A DNA stretch of 64,000 nucleotides from NCBI GenBank assembly GCA_021372725.1, contig JAJFTV010000088.1, positions 62,001 to 126,000 on the forward strand, read 5' to 3'. Origin of the DNA: Chloroflexota bacterium. Lineage in GTDB: Bacteria; Chloroflexota; Anaerolineae; Anaerolineales; Anaerolineaceae. Position numbers and translations under genes: made by a program. The notes under the pieces are model-generated. The model saw nothing but the letters and a program-made list of their open reading frames with translations, was not told where the DNA came from and searched no databases. This document shows positions 15,446 to 24,486 of the stretch, in pieces. Every line of letters starts with the position of its first letter. Within the stretch, counting starts at the first letter, position 1.

Positions 15446-16204
15446 ATGCGAAAGCCATTTGTTGCCGGAAACTGGAAAATGAACAAGACCGTCAAGGAAT
15501 CTCTTGCTCTGGTGAGGGATTTGCTGCCGGGAATGGAAGCGGTCACCGGAGTTGAAAAGGTGCTCTGTCCACCATTTCCCTCGCTCTTTGCGGTCTCCAC
15601 CCTCATTTCCGGGTTGGATATCGGGCTGGGCGCGCAAAATATGCATTGGGAAGCCTCGGGGGCATACACCGGAGAGGTCTCCGCGAATATGATCAAGGAA
15701 TTATGCCAATATGTCATTATCGGCCATTCTGAACGCAGACAATATTTCGCTGAAACCGATCAGACGGTAAATCGCAAAGTGAAAGCTGCACTGTCTGCGG
15801 AATTGATCCCCATTGTTTGTGTGGGGGAGACGCTGGAGCAAAAACAGGCCGGACAAACAGCCGGTGTTGTGATCCGCCAGGTACGGGATGGATTGCAGGG
15901 TTTGACCAGTGTGGAAGCCAGCCGTATTGTCATCGCTTACGAACCGGTATGGGCCATTGGCACCGGTCTGGCATCAGGCGGCCAGGATGCCAATGACGTG
16001 GTGAAGGATATGATCCGCCCGACCCTTGCTTCGTTGTTCGGCGAAAATATTGCCCAGGCTGTACGGGTATTGTATGGCGGCTCGGTGACCGGAAAGAATG
16101 CAGCCGAATTCTTCAACCAGTCGGATATCGACGGGGCATTGGTAGGTGGTGCAAGCCTTAAAGTGGATGATTTCCTGCAAATCATCAAGGCTGCTTTGAA
16201 ATGA
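15446..16204 (+). CDS. tpiA: Triosephosphate isomerase
   Basis: It interconverts dihydroxyacetone phosphate and glyceraldehyde 3-phosphate in glycolysis and gluconeogenesis. The 252-residue TIM barrel has all catalytic elements: GNWKMNK (Lys), IIGHSERR (His), AYEPVWAIGTG (Glu and the flexible lid), and the phosphate-binding YGGSV. A GTGAGGA sequence precedes ATG 15446. A TATAAT box at 15351-15356 lies just downstream of the preceding terminator and is a candidate -10. The gene stands alone rather than in a gap-pgk-tpi operon. Confidence 0.95.
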   Translation: MRKPFVAGNWKMNKTVKESLALVRDLLPGMEAVTGVEKVLCPPFPSLFAVSTLISGLDIGLGAQNMHWEASGAYTGEVSANMIKELCQYVIIGHSERRQYFAETDQTVNRKVKAALSAELIPIVCVGETLEQKQAGQTAGVVIRQVRDGLQGLTSVEASRIVIAYEPVWAIGTGLASGGQDANDVVKDMIRPTLASLFGENIAQAVRVLYGGSVTGKNAAEFFNQSDIDGALVGGASLKVDDFLQIIKAALK

Positions 16205-16258
16205 GTTTGCAGATTTTCCAGCTTCACATTTGAATAAATCAAATCATGAGGTGAATCA

Positions 16259-17239
16259 ATGATCGTTGTTGCAAGCACAAATGGGAATGTCGGAATCCGG
16301 GAATCCATGCGGGTGCTTAAGGCGGGAGGCTCTGCAATGGACGCTGTTGAAGCAGGGATCAGGCTGGTTGAGTCCAACCCCGAAGATCATTCTGTCGGGT
16401 TCAGCGGATACCCCAACATTTTGGGACAGGTCGAGCTGGACGCCAGCATCATGGACGGAAATACCCTATCCACCGGCGCGGTGGGTGCCATTAGAGGGTA
16501 TGAGCATCCCATATCCATTGCCCGCAAGTTGATGGAAAGCCTTCCGCATGTCATGCTGGTAAGCGAGGGAGCAGAACGTTTTGCAGCAGAAATGGGATTT
16601 GAAAAAACAGAACTGTTGGACGATTACGCCCGTACGGTTTGGAAGCAGGGTTTGGATAGCCTGCTGGCCCCGGGGGAATTTGAAAAACTTGATCAACTGA
16701 CATTGTGGAGATTGATTGAAGCTGCATCGGATCCGGAACGTGTCAACTCGGATTTGTATTTCGCAAACCGTAAACCCGAGAAGGATGCCGGCACGGTGAA
16801 TTTTATTGCCATGGATGGCAAAGGAGATATTTGCACGGGCGTCAGCACCAGCGGATGGGCGTGGAAATTTCCCGGCCGTCTTGGCGATTCTCCGGTAATT
16901 GGAGCGGGCAACTATGCCCATAATAAATACGGGGCAGCAGCCTGTACAGGGATGGGTGAAATGGCTGTCAGGGCAAGTACTGCCCGTTCGATTGTTCTGT
17001 ATATGAAAATGGGCAAGACCATTGAAGAAGCAGGTGAAATGGCCATGATGGATCTCGACGAGTTGGGTGGCCGATATTTGAGCAGGATGAACATTATTGC
17101 CCTTGATCGTTACGGGAAACCGGCTGCCTTTACAAACATGGAGGGCGCTTCCTATTTATATATGACAGATGAGATGGATGATCCTGTCGAAAAACCCAGA
17201 ATATTTATAGAAACGCATACTACCTGGAATGAGAACTAA
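16259..17239 (+). CDS. Isoaspartyl peptidase/L-asparaginase or glycosylasparaginase family
   Basis: This 326-residue Ntn-hydrolase is made as a precursor and autocleaved before a Thr. The nucleophile is very likely the Thr in DAGTVNFIAMD; the TGVSTSGWAWKFPGRLGDSP stretch and GAGNYA downstream form the substrate pocket, and CTGMGE follows as in the family. Members hydrolyse beta-aspartyl bonds in asparagine, isoaspartyl peptides or GlcNAc-asparagine; sequence alone does not separate these. No signal peptide is seen, so it should be cytoplasmic. GAGGTG precedes ATG 16259. The next gene, an amidohydrolase, starts 26 bp later, and the pair looks like a small catabolic operon. Confidence 0.85.
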   Translation: MIVVASTNGNVGIRESMRVLKAGGSAMDAVEAGIRLVESNPEDHSVGFSGYPNILGQVELDASIMDGNTLSTGAVGAIRGYEHPISIARKLMESLPHVMLVSEGAERFAAEMGFEKTELLDDYARTVWKQGLDSLLAPGEFEKLDQLTLWRLIEAASDPERVNSDLYFANRKPEKDAGTVNFIAMDGKGDICTGVSTSGWAWKFPGRLGDSPVIGAGNYAHNKYGAAACTGMGEMAVRASTARSIVLYMKMGKTIEEAGEMAMMDLDELGGRYLSRMNIIALDRYGKPAAFTNMEGASYLYMTDEMDDPVEKPRIFIETHTTWNEN

Positions 17240-17265
17240 ATCCATAACGAAACAGGAGCCAAAAG

Positions 17266-18480
17266 ATGATCGCAATTGTAAACGGAAAAGTGTTAACCAT
17301 CACACAGGGCAGCTTCGATCCGGGCACGGTATTAATCGAAGGCGGGCGTATCGTAGCGGTTGGTGAACATGTCGAGATCCCCGAAGATGCTGAAATCTTT
17401 GATGCCGCTGGCAGATGGGTTCTTCCCGGTTTTATTGACGCTCACTGCCACTCAGCAGTTTTTGCTGATGGTGTATCAGGGATAGAGAGTGATGGCAATG
17501 AAATGACAGATCCTATCACCCCTCACCTGCGGGCCATTGATGCGGTACACCCGGAAGATATGTCCTTTAAGGATATGGTCGAGGCCGGTGTCACAACCAT
17601 TAACACAGGCCCCGGCAGCGGAAATTTGATCGGCGGGCAGTGGGTATGTTTGAAGACAGCCCCCAAACCAACCGTTGAACAGATGGTGCTGCTCGAGCCG
17701 GCAGGGATGAAAATGGCGCTGGGTGAGAACCCTAAACGCGTGTACGGCAGCCAAAACAAGATGCCTTCCACTCGCATGGGCAATGCTGGTGTATTGCGTA
17801 GCGCTTTTGTGGAGACACAAAATTACCTGAATAAATGGGCGCACTATGAAAAAGAGCTGGCTGAATACCAATCAAAAATAGCAGCCGGTGAAAAGGACGT
17901 CAAAGAACCTGCAGCCCCGGAACGCAACCTGAAATGGGAAGCTTTGGGCAAGGTTCTCAAAGGTGAGCTGCGAGCCAGGCTGCATGCCCACCGGGCGGAT
18001 GATATGCTTACAGCAATCCGGATTGCAGAGGAATTTAAATTCAAGCTCACCATAGAACATGCCACCGAAGGATACAAAATTGCCGATGTTCTGGCTGCCA
18101 AGAATATCCCTGTGACGGTTGGGCCCATCCTGATGGATCGCCCGAAATATGAGATGCGCGGACTTGATCCACGCAACCCGGGCATTCTTGCCAAAGCCGG
18201 TGTAAAAGTGGCCATCCAGACCGATGGTGCTTCATCTGTAAAATACCTGGCCATGAATGCTGCCCTGGCAGTACGGGAGGGGATGCCCATTGATGAAGCC
18301 TTGAAAGCAATCACCATTAATGCTGCCGAGATTATCGGTGTGGAAAAACGTGTTGGCAGCCTGGAAGTGGGCAAGGATGCCGATGTTGTGGTTTACGATG
18401 AGCATCCATTCAGCTATATGTCCAAACCAGAACTCGTGCTGGTGGATGGCCAGGTTGTCTATCAGAAGCCAAAGGGGTAA
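17266..18480 (+). CDS. Amidohydrolase family protein (imidazolonepropionase-like)
   Basis: This 404-residue metal-dependent hydrolase of the amidohydrolase superfamily has an N-terminal beta domain, then GFIDAHCHSAVF (HxH metal ligands), LHAHRADD and IEHATEG (further His ligands), and QTDGASSVKYLA containing the conserved Asp. It ends with the usual tail VGSLEVGKDADVVVYDEHP. The closest general group is the imidazolonepropionase-related amidohydrolases or cyclic dipeptidases. The substrate is unknown. GGAG lies 7 nt upstream of ATG 17266. It follows the asparaginase by 26 bp and may act on its products, but that is inference. Confidence 0.82.
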   Translation: MIAIVNGKVLTITQGSFDPGTVLIEGGRIVAVGEHVEIPEDAEIFDAAGRWVLPGFIDAHCHSAVFADGVSGIESDGNEMTDPITPHLRAIDAVHPEDMSFKDMVEAGVTTINTGPGSGNLIGGQWVCLKTAPKPTVEQMVLLEPAGMKMALGENPKRVYGSQNKMPSTRMGNAGVLRSAFVETQNYLNKWAHYEKELAEYQSKIAAGEKDVKEPAAPERNLKWEALGKVLKGELRARLHAHRADDMLTAIRIAEEFKFKLTIEHATEGYKIADVLAAKNIPVTVGPILMDRPKYEMRGLDPRNPGILAKAGVKVAIQTDGASSVKYLAMNAALAVREGMPIDEALKAITINAAEIIGVEKRVGSLEVGKDADVVVYDEHPFSYMSKPELVLVDGQVVYQKPKG

Positions 18481-18520
18481 ATGCAATTCATGTGAGCCTG
18501 TCCGTATCACCTGCGGGGAT

Positions 18521-19246
18521 TTATTGCAGGTAATTACGAGCGGTTGACCAGATTTGATCAAACATGTCTTGTGTAAGGCGGCCTGTCTGGGTGTTTTGCC
18601 GGCTTGGATGATAGGAAGCCAGCAGCCAGGGCAGGCCATCTTTCAGTTCCACCAGTGCACCATGCGAAAACTTTACTGATTTTGGAATCGAATCGTTAAA
18701 AATGGTTGCAATCTGGTTAAAAGCGATCTGCCCGAGCGCCACAATGCCCTGAATGTGCGGCATCAATGCCATTTCTTTGAGTAAAAAAGGCCGGCAGTTC
18801 CTGATTTCTCCCGGTAGAGGACGGTTATCCGGCGGGGCACAACGGGCAACAGCCGTAATGAAAACACCTTGCAATGCCAGACCGTCGTGCATGTCGGTTG
18901 AGATGGGTTGATTGGCAAAACCTGTCCGGTGAAGAGCGGCATACAAAAATTCGCCGGACGCATCACCGGTAAACATTCTGCCTGTCCGGTTGGAACCATG
19001 CGCTCCGGGGGCCAGACCCACCACCAGCAGCCTGGCGCGCCGGTCGCCAAAGCCAGGCACGGGTCTTCCCCAATAATCACAATCATGATAGGCACGGCGT
19101 TTGGTCACAGCAACCGATTCGCGCCATTCCACCAGCCGCGGGCACAGCCGGCAGGTGGTGATTTGCCTGTTAAGCTCGGTCCAATCGGCCGTTTCCGTGC
19201 TGCCTGTTGGGTTGAGACCATCGGGGGTGATTATGTCTGAAGTCAT
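18521..19246 (-). CDS. Uracil-DNA glycosylase, family 5 (UdgB-like)
   Basis: This 241-residue base-excision repair enzyme removes uracil, and in this family also some other deaminated bases, from DNA. It shows CRLCPRLVEWRE at the N-terminus (Cys ligands of a [4Fe-4S] cluster), VGLAPGAHGSNRTGR (motif A of family 5, lacking the usual polar catalytic Asp/Asn), and ASYHPSRQN (motif B). Another Cys lies in TAVARCAPP. ATG 19246 is preceded by AGGAA at good spacing, so I prefer it over the TTG at 19276. It is convergent with the amidohydrolase gene. Confidence 0.87.
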   Translation of the reverse strand: MTSDIITPDGLNPTGSTETADWTELNRQITTCRLCPRLVEWRESVAVTKRRAYHDCDYWGRPVPGFGDRRARLLVVGLAPGAHGSNRTGRMFTGDASGEFLYAALHRTGFANQPISTDMHDGLALQGVFITAVARCAPPDNRPLPGEIRNCRPFLLKEMALMPHIQGIVALGQIAFNQIATIFNDSIPKSVKFSHGALVELKDGLPWLLASYHPSRQNTQTGRLTQDMFDQIWSTARNYLQ

Positions 19247-19443
19247 GGTATTCCTGTCTTTACAGTCTTTTTCCAATTATCACAGCAAATATACAAAGAA
19301 TACAGGGATAATATAAATTGAACTTGTTCAACTTCAGTTTTTTAAGCTGTCTTTGGCTCAAAAATTTCATAAAGTAAAAAGTAGTTTTCTCAATGGGCTG
19401 ATATTGACCAAGGGCATCCTTTATGGTTGGATTTTACCCGCCC

Positions 19444-19523
19444 CCGTGATTTTTGCGTCGTAATAGGGTATAAAAATCACGGAAATAATTTTATCGCCTC
19501 CTTCCGGGCCCGGAAGGGGGATG
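19444..19523. repeat. Intergenic palindromic repeat, CCTTCC/GGAAGG hairpin family
   Basis: The gap 19247-19555 holds no gene. It contains an inverted repeat CCGTGATTTTT (19444-19454) and AAAAATCACGG (19472-19482). A perfect palindrome CCTTCCGGGCCCGGAAGG (19500-19517) follows, flanked by TTATCGCC and GGGGATG. The TTATCGCC...GGGGGATG block recurs at 33330-33363 beside another palindrome, so it is a dispersed repeat, not a gene-specific element. It may also act as a transcription barrier between queA (ending 19556) and the udg start. Nothing else recognisable is in this gap. Confidence 0.7.
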
Positions 19524-19555
19524 AAGAAATGGAGGTTCCCACATCGAAAAAAACA

Positions 19556-20575
19556 CTAGAGAATCAGCATGGCATCGCCAAATGAGTAAAAGCGGTAGCT
19601 CATGTCCACAGCTTGCCGGTAGGCCGAGAGAACCCGTTCCCGTCCGGCAAAAGCGCTGACCAGCATGATCAGGGTGGAGTGGGGCAGGTGAAAATTGGTG
19701 ATCATCGCATCGACTGCTTTGAATGTATAGCCCGGGGTGATAAAAATGCTGGTTGGTCCCTGGTAAACCCCCACACGTTTGCCTGGAGCAGCATAAAGAG
19801 CGGCGGTTTCCAGTGTCCGCACGCTGGTGGTGCCCACCGCAATGATGCGCTTGCCGTTCCGCGAAGCGGTGTTGATCATCTCTACCGTGGAGGCTGGGAT
19901 GTCACACCATTCGGTGTGAATGTGGTGATCCTGTACCTCTTCCTCGGTCACCGGTGCAAAGGTATCCAGTCCCACGTGCAGGGTCACCCGGGCAAAGTGA
20001 TTGCCGTTCTTTTCCAGGCTTTCAATCAGCTCGGGGGTGAAATGCAGACCCGCGGTGGGCGCAGCCGCCGAACCGGGGATGTTGGCGTAAACCGTCTGAT
20101 AACGGTCGGGGTCATGCAGCGGTGTATGGATGTACGGTGGCAAGGGAATCTGCCCGACACGCGGGAGGAATGTCTCAATGGGTTCATCGAAGCGCACCTG
20201 GCGTAATGTACCGCTGTCGGGTGAGAGGATTTTCGCGGCGGGTCCGTCATCCACCACCAGGCGGCTGCCGGCGTGGATGTTCTTTCCACCTACCAGCGCT
20301 TCCCAGGTGAGGCCGTCAATCCGGCGCAGCAGCAGGATTTCAGCTTTCCCGCCGGTTGGTTTGTGAGCCGGTAAACGGGCCGGGATCACGCGCGTCTGGT
20401 TGACCACCAACACGTCGCCGGGCTGTATGAAATCGGATAATCTGGAAAAGATGGAATGTCTTAATTCATCCACACTGCGATCCAGCACCATCAATCGTGA
20501 GGCATGGCGCGGTTCCAACGGTGTCTGGGCAATTCGCTCAGGGGGCAGGTCGTAATCGAAGTCGCTGGTTTTCAC
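19556..20575 (-). CDS. queA: S-adenosylmethionine:tRNA ribosyltransferase-isomerase
   Basis: It transfers and isomerises the ribosyl part of SAM onto preQ1 in tRNA to make epoxyqueuosine at the wobble base of His, Asp, Asn and Tyr tRNAs. The 339-residue protein begins with [15 protein letters not shown], and shows [24 protein letters not shown] and TEWCDIP, all QueA signatures, and ends [13 protein letters not shown]. Its start overlaps the ruvB stop by 4 bp (ATGA), a common ruvB-queA arrangement. No other queuosine gene is in the window. Confidence 0.94.
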   Translation of the reverse strand: MKTSDFDYDLPPERIAQTPLEPRHASRLMVLDRSVDELRHSIFSRLSDFIQPGDVLVVNQTRVIPARLPAHKPTGGKAEILLLRRIDGLTWEALVGGKNIHAGSRLVVDDGPAAKILSPDSGTLRQVRFDEPIETFLPRVGQIPLPPYIHTPLHDPDRYQTVYANIPGSAAAPTAGLHFTPELIESLEKNGNHFARVTLHVGLDTFAPVTEEEVQDHHIHTEWCDIPASTVEMINTASRNGKRIIAVGTTSVRTLETAALYAAPGKRVGVYQGPTSIFITPGYTFKAVDAMITNFHLPHSTLIMLVSAFAGRERVLSAYRQAVDMSYRFYSFGDAMLIL

Positions 20576-21600
20576 TTATCGAAAAGGCCGGGCTGGTTTT
20601 CCTGAACAAAGGGAATTTCGAGATGCTCATAAGCCAGGCGGGTGGCAATGCGGCCTTTGGCTGTACGCTCCAGAAAACCAAGCTGTAAAAGATAGGGTTC
20701 GACGACATCCATGATGGTGTCGGGTTCTTCGCTGATGGATCCGCCGATGGTGCTTAATCCGACCGGGCCGCCATTATATTTTTCGATGATGGTCAATAAA
20801 ACACGCCGGTCCACTTCATCCAGACCCAGTGAATCCACGCTCATCAGACGCAGCGATTCACTGGCATTTTCAAGGGTAATGATACCGTCACCGCGCACCT
20901 GAGCGTAATCACGTGCCCTGCGCAACAGGCGTAACGCCACCCGCGGGGTACCGCGGGCACGGCAAGCGATCTCGTTGATTCCTTTTTTCTCGACTGGAAC
21001 TTGCAGCAAGTCCGCCGCCCGCTGGACGATTTTTCTCATGGCTTCGATGTCGTAATAGTCCAGCCGGTAGACAGCTCCAAAACGGGCCCGCAAGGGTGAG
21101 CTGATCAGCGCCAGGCGTGTGGTGGCACCGATGACCGTGAAACGGGGCAGCTTTAGCCGGAGGGATCGGGCCGAAGGGCCCTTGCCGATGATGATATCGA
21201 GCGAGTAATCTTCCATGGCCGGGTAGAGCACCTCTTCGATGGCTTTCCCAAGACGGTGGATCTCATCGATGAAAAGAATATCGCCCGCGCGCAGATTGGT
21301 GAGGATGGCAGCCAGATCGCCGGCGCGTTCCACTGCCGGGCCGGATGTAACCTTGATATTGACATTCATTTCTGAAGCCAGTACATAAGCCAGCGTGGTT
21401 TTTCCCAGGCCAGGTGGCCCATAAAAGAGGACGTGATCCAGCGGCTCGTTACGCTGCTGGGCAGCCTGTATCAGAATGGAAAGGTTTTCGCAGACCTGGT
21501 CCTGCCCGATTACCTCCTTGAGGGTGTGCGGGCGAAGAGCCTGATCGAGTCGGTCATCGGTTTTGGCTTGCGGGGAAATGGGTCTGTCTTCCGGGTTCAT
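20572..21600 (-). CDS. ruvB: Holliday junction branch-migration ATPase RuvB
   Basis: This hexameric AAA+ motor drives Holliday junction branch migration with RuvA. In 342 residues it shows [14 protein letters not shown], Walker [11 protein letters not shown], Walker [11 protein letters not shown], sensor [39 protein letters not shown], and the winged-helix DNA-binding C-terminus with [15 protein letters not shown]. It is the first gene of a ruvB-queA operon. ruvA and ruvC are not nearby. Confidence 0.95.
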   Translation of the reverse strand: MNPEDRPISPQAKTDDRLDQALRPHTLKEVIGQDQVCENLSILIQAAQQRNEPLDHVLFYGPPGLGKTTLAYVLASEMNVNIKVTSGPAVERAGDLAAILTNLRAGDILFIDEIHRLGKAIEEVLYPAMEDYSLDIIIGKGPSARSLRLKLPRFTVIGATTRLALISSPLRARFGAVYRLDYYDIEAMRKIVQRAADLLQVPVEKKGINEIACRARGTPRVALRLLRRARDYAQVRGDGIITLENASESLRLMSVDSLGLDEVDRRVLLTIIEKYNGGPVGLSTIGGSISEEPDTIMDVVEPYLLQLGFLERTAKGRIATRLAYEHLEIPFVQENQPGLFDK

Positions 21601-21628
21601 ATCGATACTGATTATACATCTTGCCGGG

Positions 21629-21661
21629 ATATTTTTGAACCGCTTTGCGGTTCAAAAATAT
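21629..21661. repeat. Perfect 15-bp inverted repeat between divergent ruvB and upp
   Basis: Arms of 15 bp (21629-21643 and 21647-21661) are separated by TTT. The core arms TTTTTGAACCG and CGGTTCAAAAA match a second palindrome at 33288-33314 (TTTTTGAGCCG and CGGCTCAAAAA) in sequence and in total core length (27 nt). It lies 29 bp upstream of the ruvB start and may affect promoters on either side. Confidence 0.75.
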
Positions 21662-21753
21662 AGCTTTGGAACATAACAACCTTTTCTGCTAAAATCAATA
21701 TTCGATACACTCATTGCATTTTTCAGGTGGAACCTGAACAGGAGAATAACGAG

Positions 21754-22395
21754 ATGCTTGCCCCATCCAACCCCATGCTGCATGTTTCGACTCACCCACT
21801 GGTGAGCCATAAAATCTCCCGCCTGCGTCGGGTGACAACGGATCCGAAAAAATTCAGGGAGCTGGTGCGTGAAATCAGTGCCTTGCTGGCTTACGAGGCG
21901 ACTCAGGATCTGCAGACCGCGCCGATGAAGGTGGAAACACCTCTTGGTATTGCCGACGCGGCGGAATTGAAAGAGATCATTGGTTTGGTGCCGATTTTAC
22001 GGGCGGGATTGGGGATGGTGGAAGGGATATGGGAATTAATGCCTTCGGCGGAAGTCTGGCATATCGGTCTGTATCGTGATGAAAAAACGCTCAAACCGGT
22101 GCAGTATTACAACAAATTGCCGGTACTGCCCACTGTAGGGGTGTGCCTGATTCTGGATCCCATGCTGGCAACCGGCGGTTCGGCGGTTGCGACGGTGGAT
22201 ATTCTCAAGAATTGGGGGGTAAAACGGATCAAGTTTATCGGTCTGATCGCCGCGCCGGAGGGAATTAAGAATCTCCAGGCTCACCACCCGGATATACCGA
22301 TCTACCTGGCTGCCGTGGACAAGGGTCTAAATGAGTATGGCTATATTGTTCCCGGTTTGGGGGACGCCGGCGACCGTCAGTTTGGTACAGCGTAA
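21754..22395 (+). CDS. upp: Uracil phosphoribosyltransferase
   Basis: This pyrimidine salvage enzyme joins uracil and PRPP to give UMP. The 213-residue protein has [12 protein letters not shown] at the N-terminus, the dimer-interface segment [13 protein letters not shown], the PRPP loop [13 protein letters not shown], and [17 protein letters not shown] at the C-terminus, the uracil-binding hood. ATG 21754 is chosen because GGAG lies 9 nt upstream. A GTG at 21727 would add nine residues without a ribosome-binding site. It is divergent from ruvB. Confidence 0.94.
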   Translation: MLAPSNPMLHVSTHPLVSHKISRLRRVTTDPKKFRELVREISALLAYEATQDLQTAPMKVETPLGIADAAELKEIIGLVPILRAGLGMVEGIWELMPSAEVWHIGLYRDEKTLKPVQYYNKLPVLPTVGVCLILDPMLATGGSAVATVDILKNWGVKRIKFIGLIAAPEGIKNLQAHHPDIPIYLAAVDKGLNEYGYIVPGLGDAGDRQFGTA

Positions 22396-22397
22396 CA

Positions 22398-23384
22398 CTA
22401 TCCTCCAATTTCCTTCATTTTCCGCCTGGCAGGTGTCTCATCCTGATCGAGGTTGTGGCCGGCCGGCTTGAGCGCCACGGCCTGTTCGATCAACGGCAGG
22501 ACAGGTTCTCCATTGCGGACTGCCGGAAGCAGGGGGATTTCCTCATCGCTGAACAGGCAAGGCCGTAAATTACCATCCGCAGTCAGACGCATACGGTTGC
22601 AGGAACCGCAAAAGTGATCGCTGACCGGTGAAATGAATCCTACCGTCCCCAGAGCTCCTTTTAAGCGGTACTCGCGGGCCGGGCCGCTGCCATTCTTCCG
22701 AATAACCGGGGTGAGTTCCATGGGTTCCAGTCGGGTCTTTATCTCCGAAACAGGCATAAAGGCTTCTTTGGGGGCCGGAAAACCTTCCCCCCAGTGCATC
22801 TGGTTGCCGATCGGCATCAATTCGATGAAGCGCACCGACCACGGATGCTGGTGGGTCAGACGTGCCAGATCCACAAATTCATCATCGTTGATGCCCCGCA
22901 TGGCCACCACGTTGAGTTTGATGGGAGCGAGATGGCGCTTTTCGGCAGCTTCGATACCCCGCCAGACATTTTCCAGGCTACCATGACGGGTGATCTTTGC
23001 GAATTTTGCTTCCTGTATGGTATCCAGGCTGATATTGATCCGCTTCAATCCGGCGCCGGCCAGTTCCTCTGCCTGACCCTCCAGCAGCAAGGCGTTGGTG
23101 GTCAGGCTGATGTCATCGATACCGTCGATTTTTGTGATCATTTCAACCAGTTTGTAAAGATCCGGGCGGACCAACGGTTCGCCGCCGGTGATACGCACGG
23201 CCTTGACACCCAACCCGGCGAAAATGCGCACCAGCCCGGCGATTTCTTCATAACGCAGGATGGCCTGATGCGGGCGTTTTTCGATACCGGCTTCCGGCAT
23301 GCAGTACACGCAACGCAAATTGCACCGGTCGGTGACCGAGATGCGCAGGTAGGTGATGGTATGCCCGAAGGTATCTGTCAGCAT
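22398..23384 (-). CDS. moaA: GTP 3',8-cyclase MoaA
   Basis: This radical-SAM enzyme performs the first step of molybdopterin synthesis. The 328-residue protein has CNLRCVYCMPE (the three Cys of the SAM [4Fe-4S] cluster), RITGGEPLVRPDL, and the second cluster in CGSCNRMRL with a further Cys in LRPCLFSDEE. It ends Gly-Gly, the C-terminal double glycine known to matter in this family. ATG 23384 fits the conserved start (MLTDTFGHTITYLRISVTDRCN); the 39-codon upstream extension is not conserved. No other moa or moe gene is adjacent. It implies molybdo- or tungsto-enzymes in this organism. Confidence 0.93.
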   Translation of the reverse strand: MLTDTFGHTITYLRISVTDRCNLRCVYCMPEAGIEKRPHQAILRYEEIAGLVRIFAGLGVKAVRITGGEPLVRPDLYKLVEMITKIDGIDDISLTTNALLLEGQAEELAGAGLKRINISLDTIQEAKFAKITRHGSLENVWRGIEAAEKRHLAPIKLNVVAMRGINDDEFVDLARLTHQHPWSVRFIELMPIGNQMHWGEGFPAPKEAFMPVSEIKTRLEPMELTPVIRKNGSGPAREYRLKGALGTVGFISPVSDHFCGSCNRMRLTADGNLRPCLFSDEEIPLLPAVRNGEPVLPLIEQAVALKPAGHNLDQDETPARRKMKEIGG

Positions 23385-23622
23385 GATGTGGCCATTGATA
23401 TGAAGGATCGATTCGTCATATAGATTGTACCATGTGCAAAGGAAGGAGAAGTTTTTCAAGAATTGTAATAAAGAGATTTGGGATCGATTAATCTCACCCA
23501 TTCTGGTATGATTGGCCTGTTATTTCTGATGCGGTGAGAGACCCGGAGAATGTAGAGGATGTAGTGAGCAAAGAACTGACACAAGAAGAGACATTTATTT
23601 CGATTTTACAGAAGCCAGGATT

Positions 23623-24483
23623 ATGAAAGATTATTCAGATAAAAGCATCCTCGCCGTCATGGCTCATCCAGATGACGAGACTTTCGCGATTGGTGGCACT
23701 TTGGCACATTATACCAGCCACGGTGCCGTAGTAAACCTCATCTGCACTACACATGGCGAATCGGGTGATGTGAACCCGGAATACCTGGAAAACTATAGCT
23801 CGATTGCCGAATTAAGGGAAGCCGAGCTGAAATGTGCTGCCCAAACACTGGGCATACGGCAGGTGATTTTTCTGAACTACCGTGATTCGGGCATGCCGGA
23901 TACCCCTTCCAATCAGCATCCTGATGCGCTGATGAATGCCCCGCTGGAGCAGGTGGCCGAACAGATTGGTGTCTATATCCGTCAACTTCGACCGAATATT
24001 ATTATCACGCATGATCCGGTGGGGAATTATTTCCACCCGGATCATATTGCAACACACCGGGCGACGGAAAAAGCCTTCCATCTTGCCGCCGATCCATCTA
24101 TATCGCTGGATGGCGGCCTGCCGGCCTGCCAGCCTGATGGCTTGTATTTCTACACCATGGCTCGCAAGCGCATGAAATGGCTTTTATGGCTTATGCCGCT
24201 GCTGGGCATGGACCCCCGCAAGACTGGACGGAATAAGGACATCGACATGGAAAGGATTTTGAATACCGAATTTCCAATCCATGTCGAGATCAATTTCAAG
24301 CCTGAAGACCCGATCCGCGAAGAAGCTTCCCGCTGCCACGCCAGCCAGGGAGGTGGTCACCGCACCATGTCATTTTACGGCCGTTTACGGCGCAGGCTGG
24401 CGGCTTGCACCGATGCTTATATGCAGGCGTATCCCCAACCCCAAAACGGACGGGTACGCAGGGACTTTTTTGAGAAGGAATAA
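23623..24483 (+). CDS. PIG-L/LmbE-family zinc-dependent deacetylase
   Basis: In 286 residues it has the zinc-binding AHPDDE near the N-terminus (residues ~14-19) and HPDHIATHRA with the third ligand, the family hallmark. Members remove acetyl groups from N-acetylglucosaminyl lipids or thiols such as those in mycothiol and bacillithiol synthesis, or from other small glycosides. There is no signal peptide. The family covers many substrates and none can be chosen here. It is convergent with clpB, with 3 bp between stops. Confidence 0.85.
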   Translation: MKDYSDKSILAVMAHPDDETFAIGGTLAHYTSHGAVVNLICTTHGESGDVNPEYLENYSSIAELREAELKCAAQTLGIRQVIFLNYRDSGMPDTPSNQHPDALMNAPLEQVAEQIGVYIRQLRPNIIITHDPVGNYFHPDHIATHRATEKAFHLAADPSISLDGGLPACQPDGLYFYTMARKRMKWLLWLMPLLGMDPRKTGRNKDIDMERILNTEFPIHVEINFKPEDPIREEASRCHASQGGGHRTMSFYGRLRRRLAACTDAYMQAYPQPQNGRVRRDFFEKE

Positions 24484-24486
24484 CCC

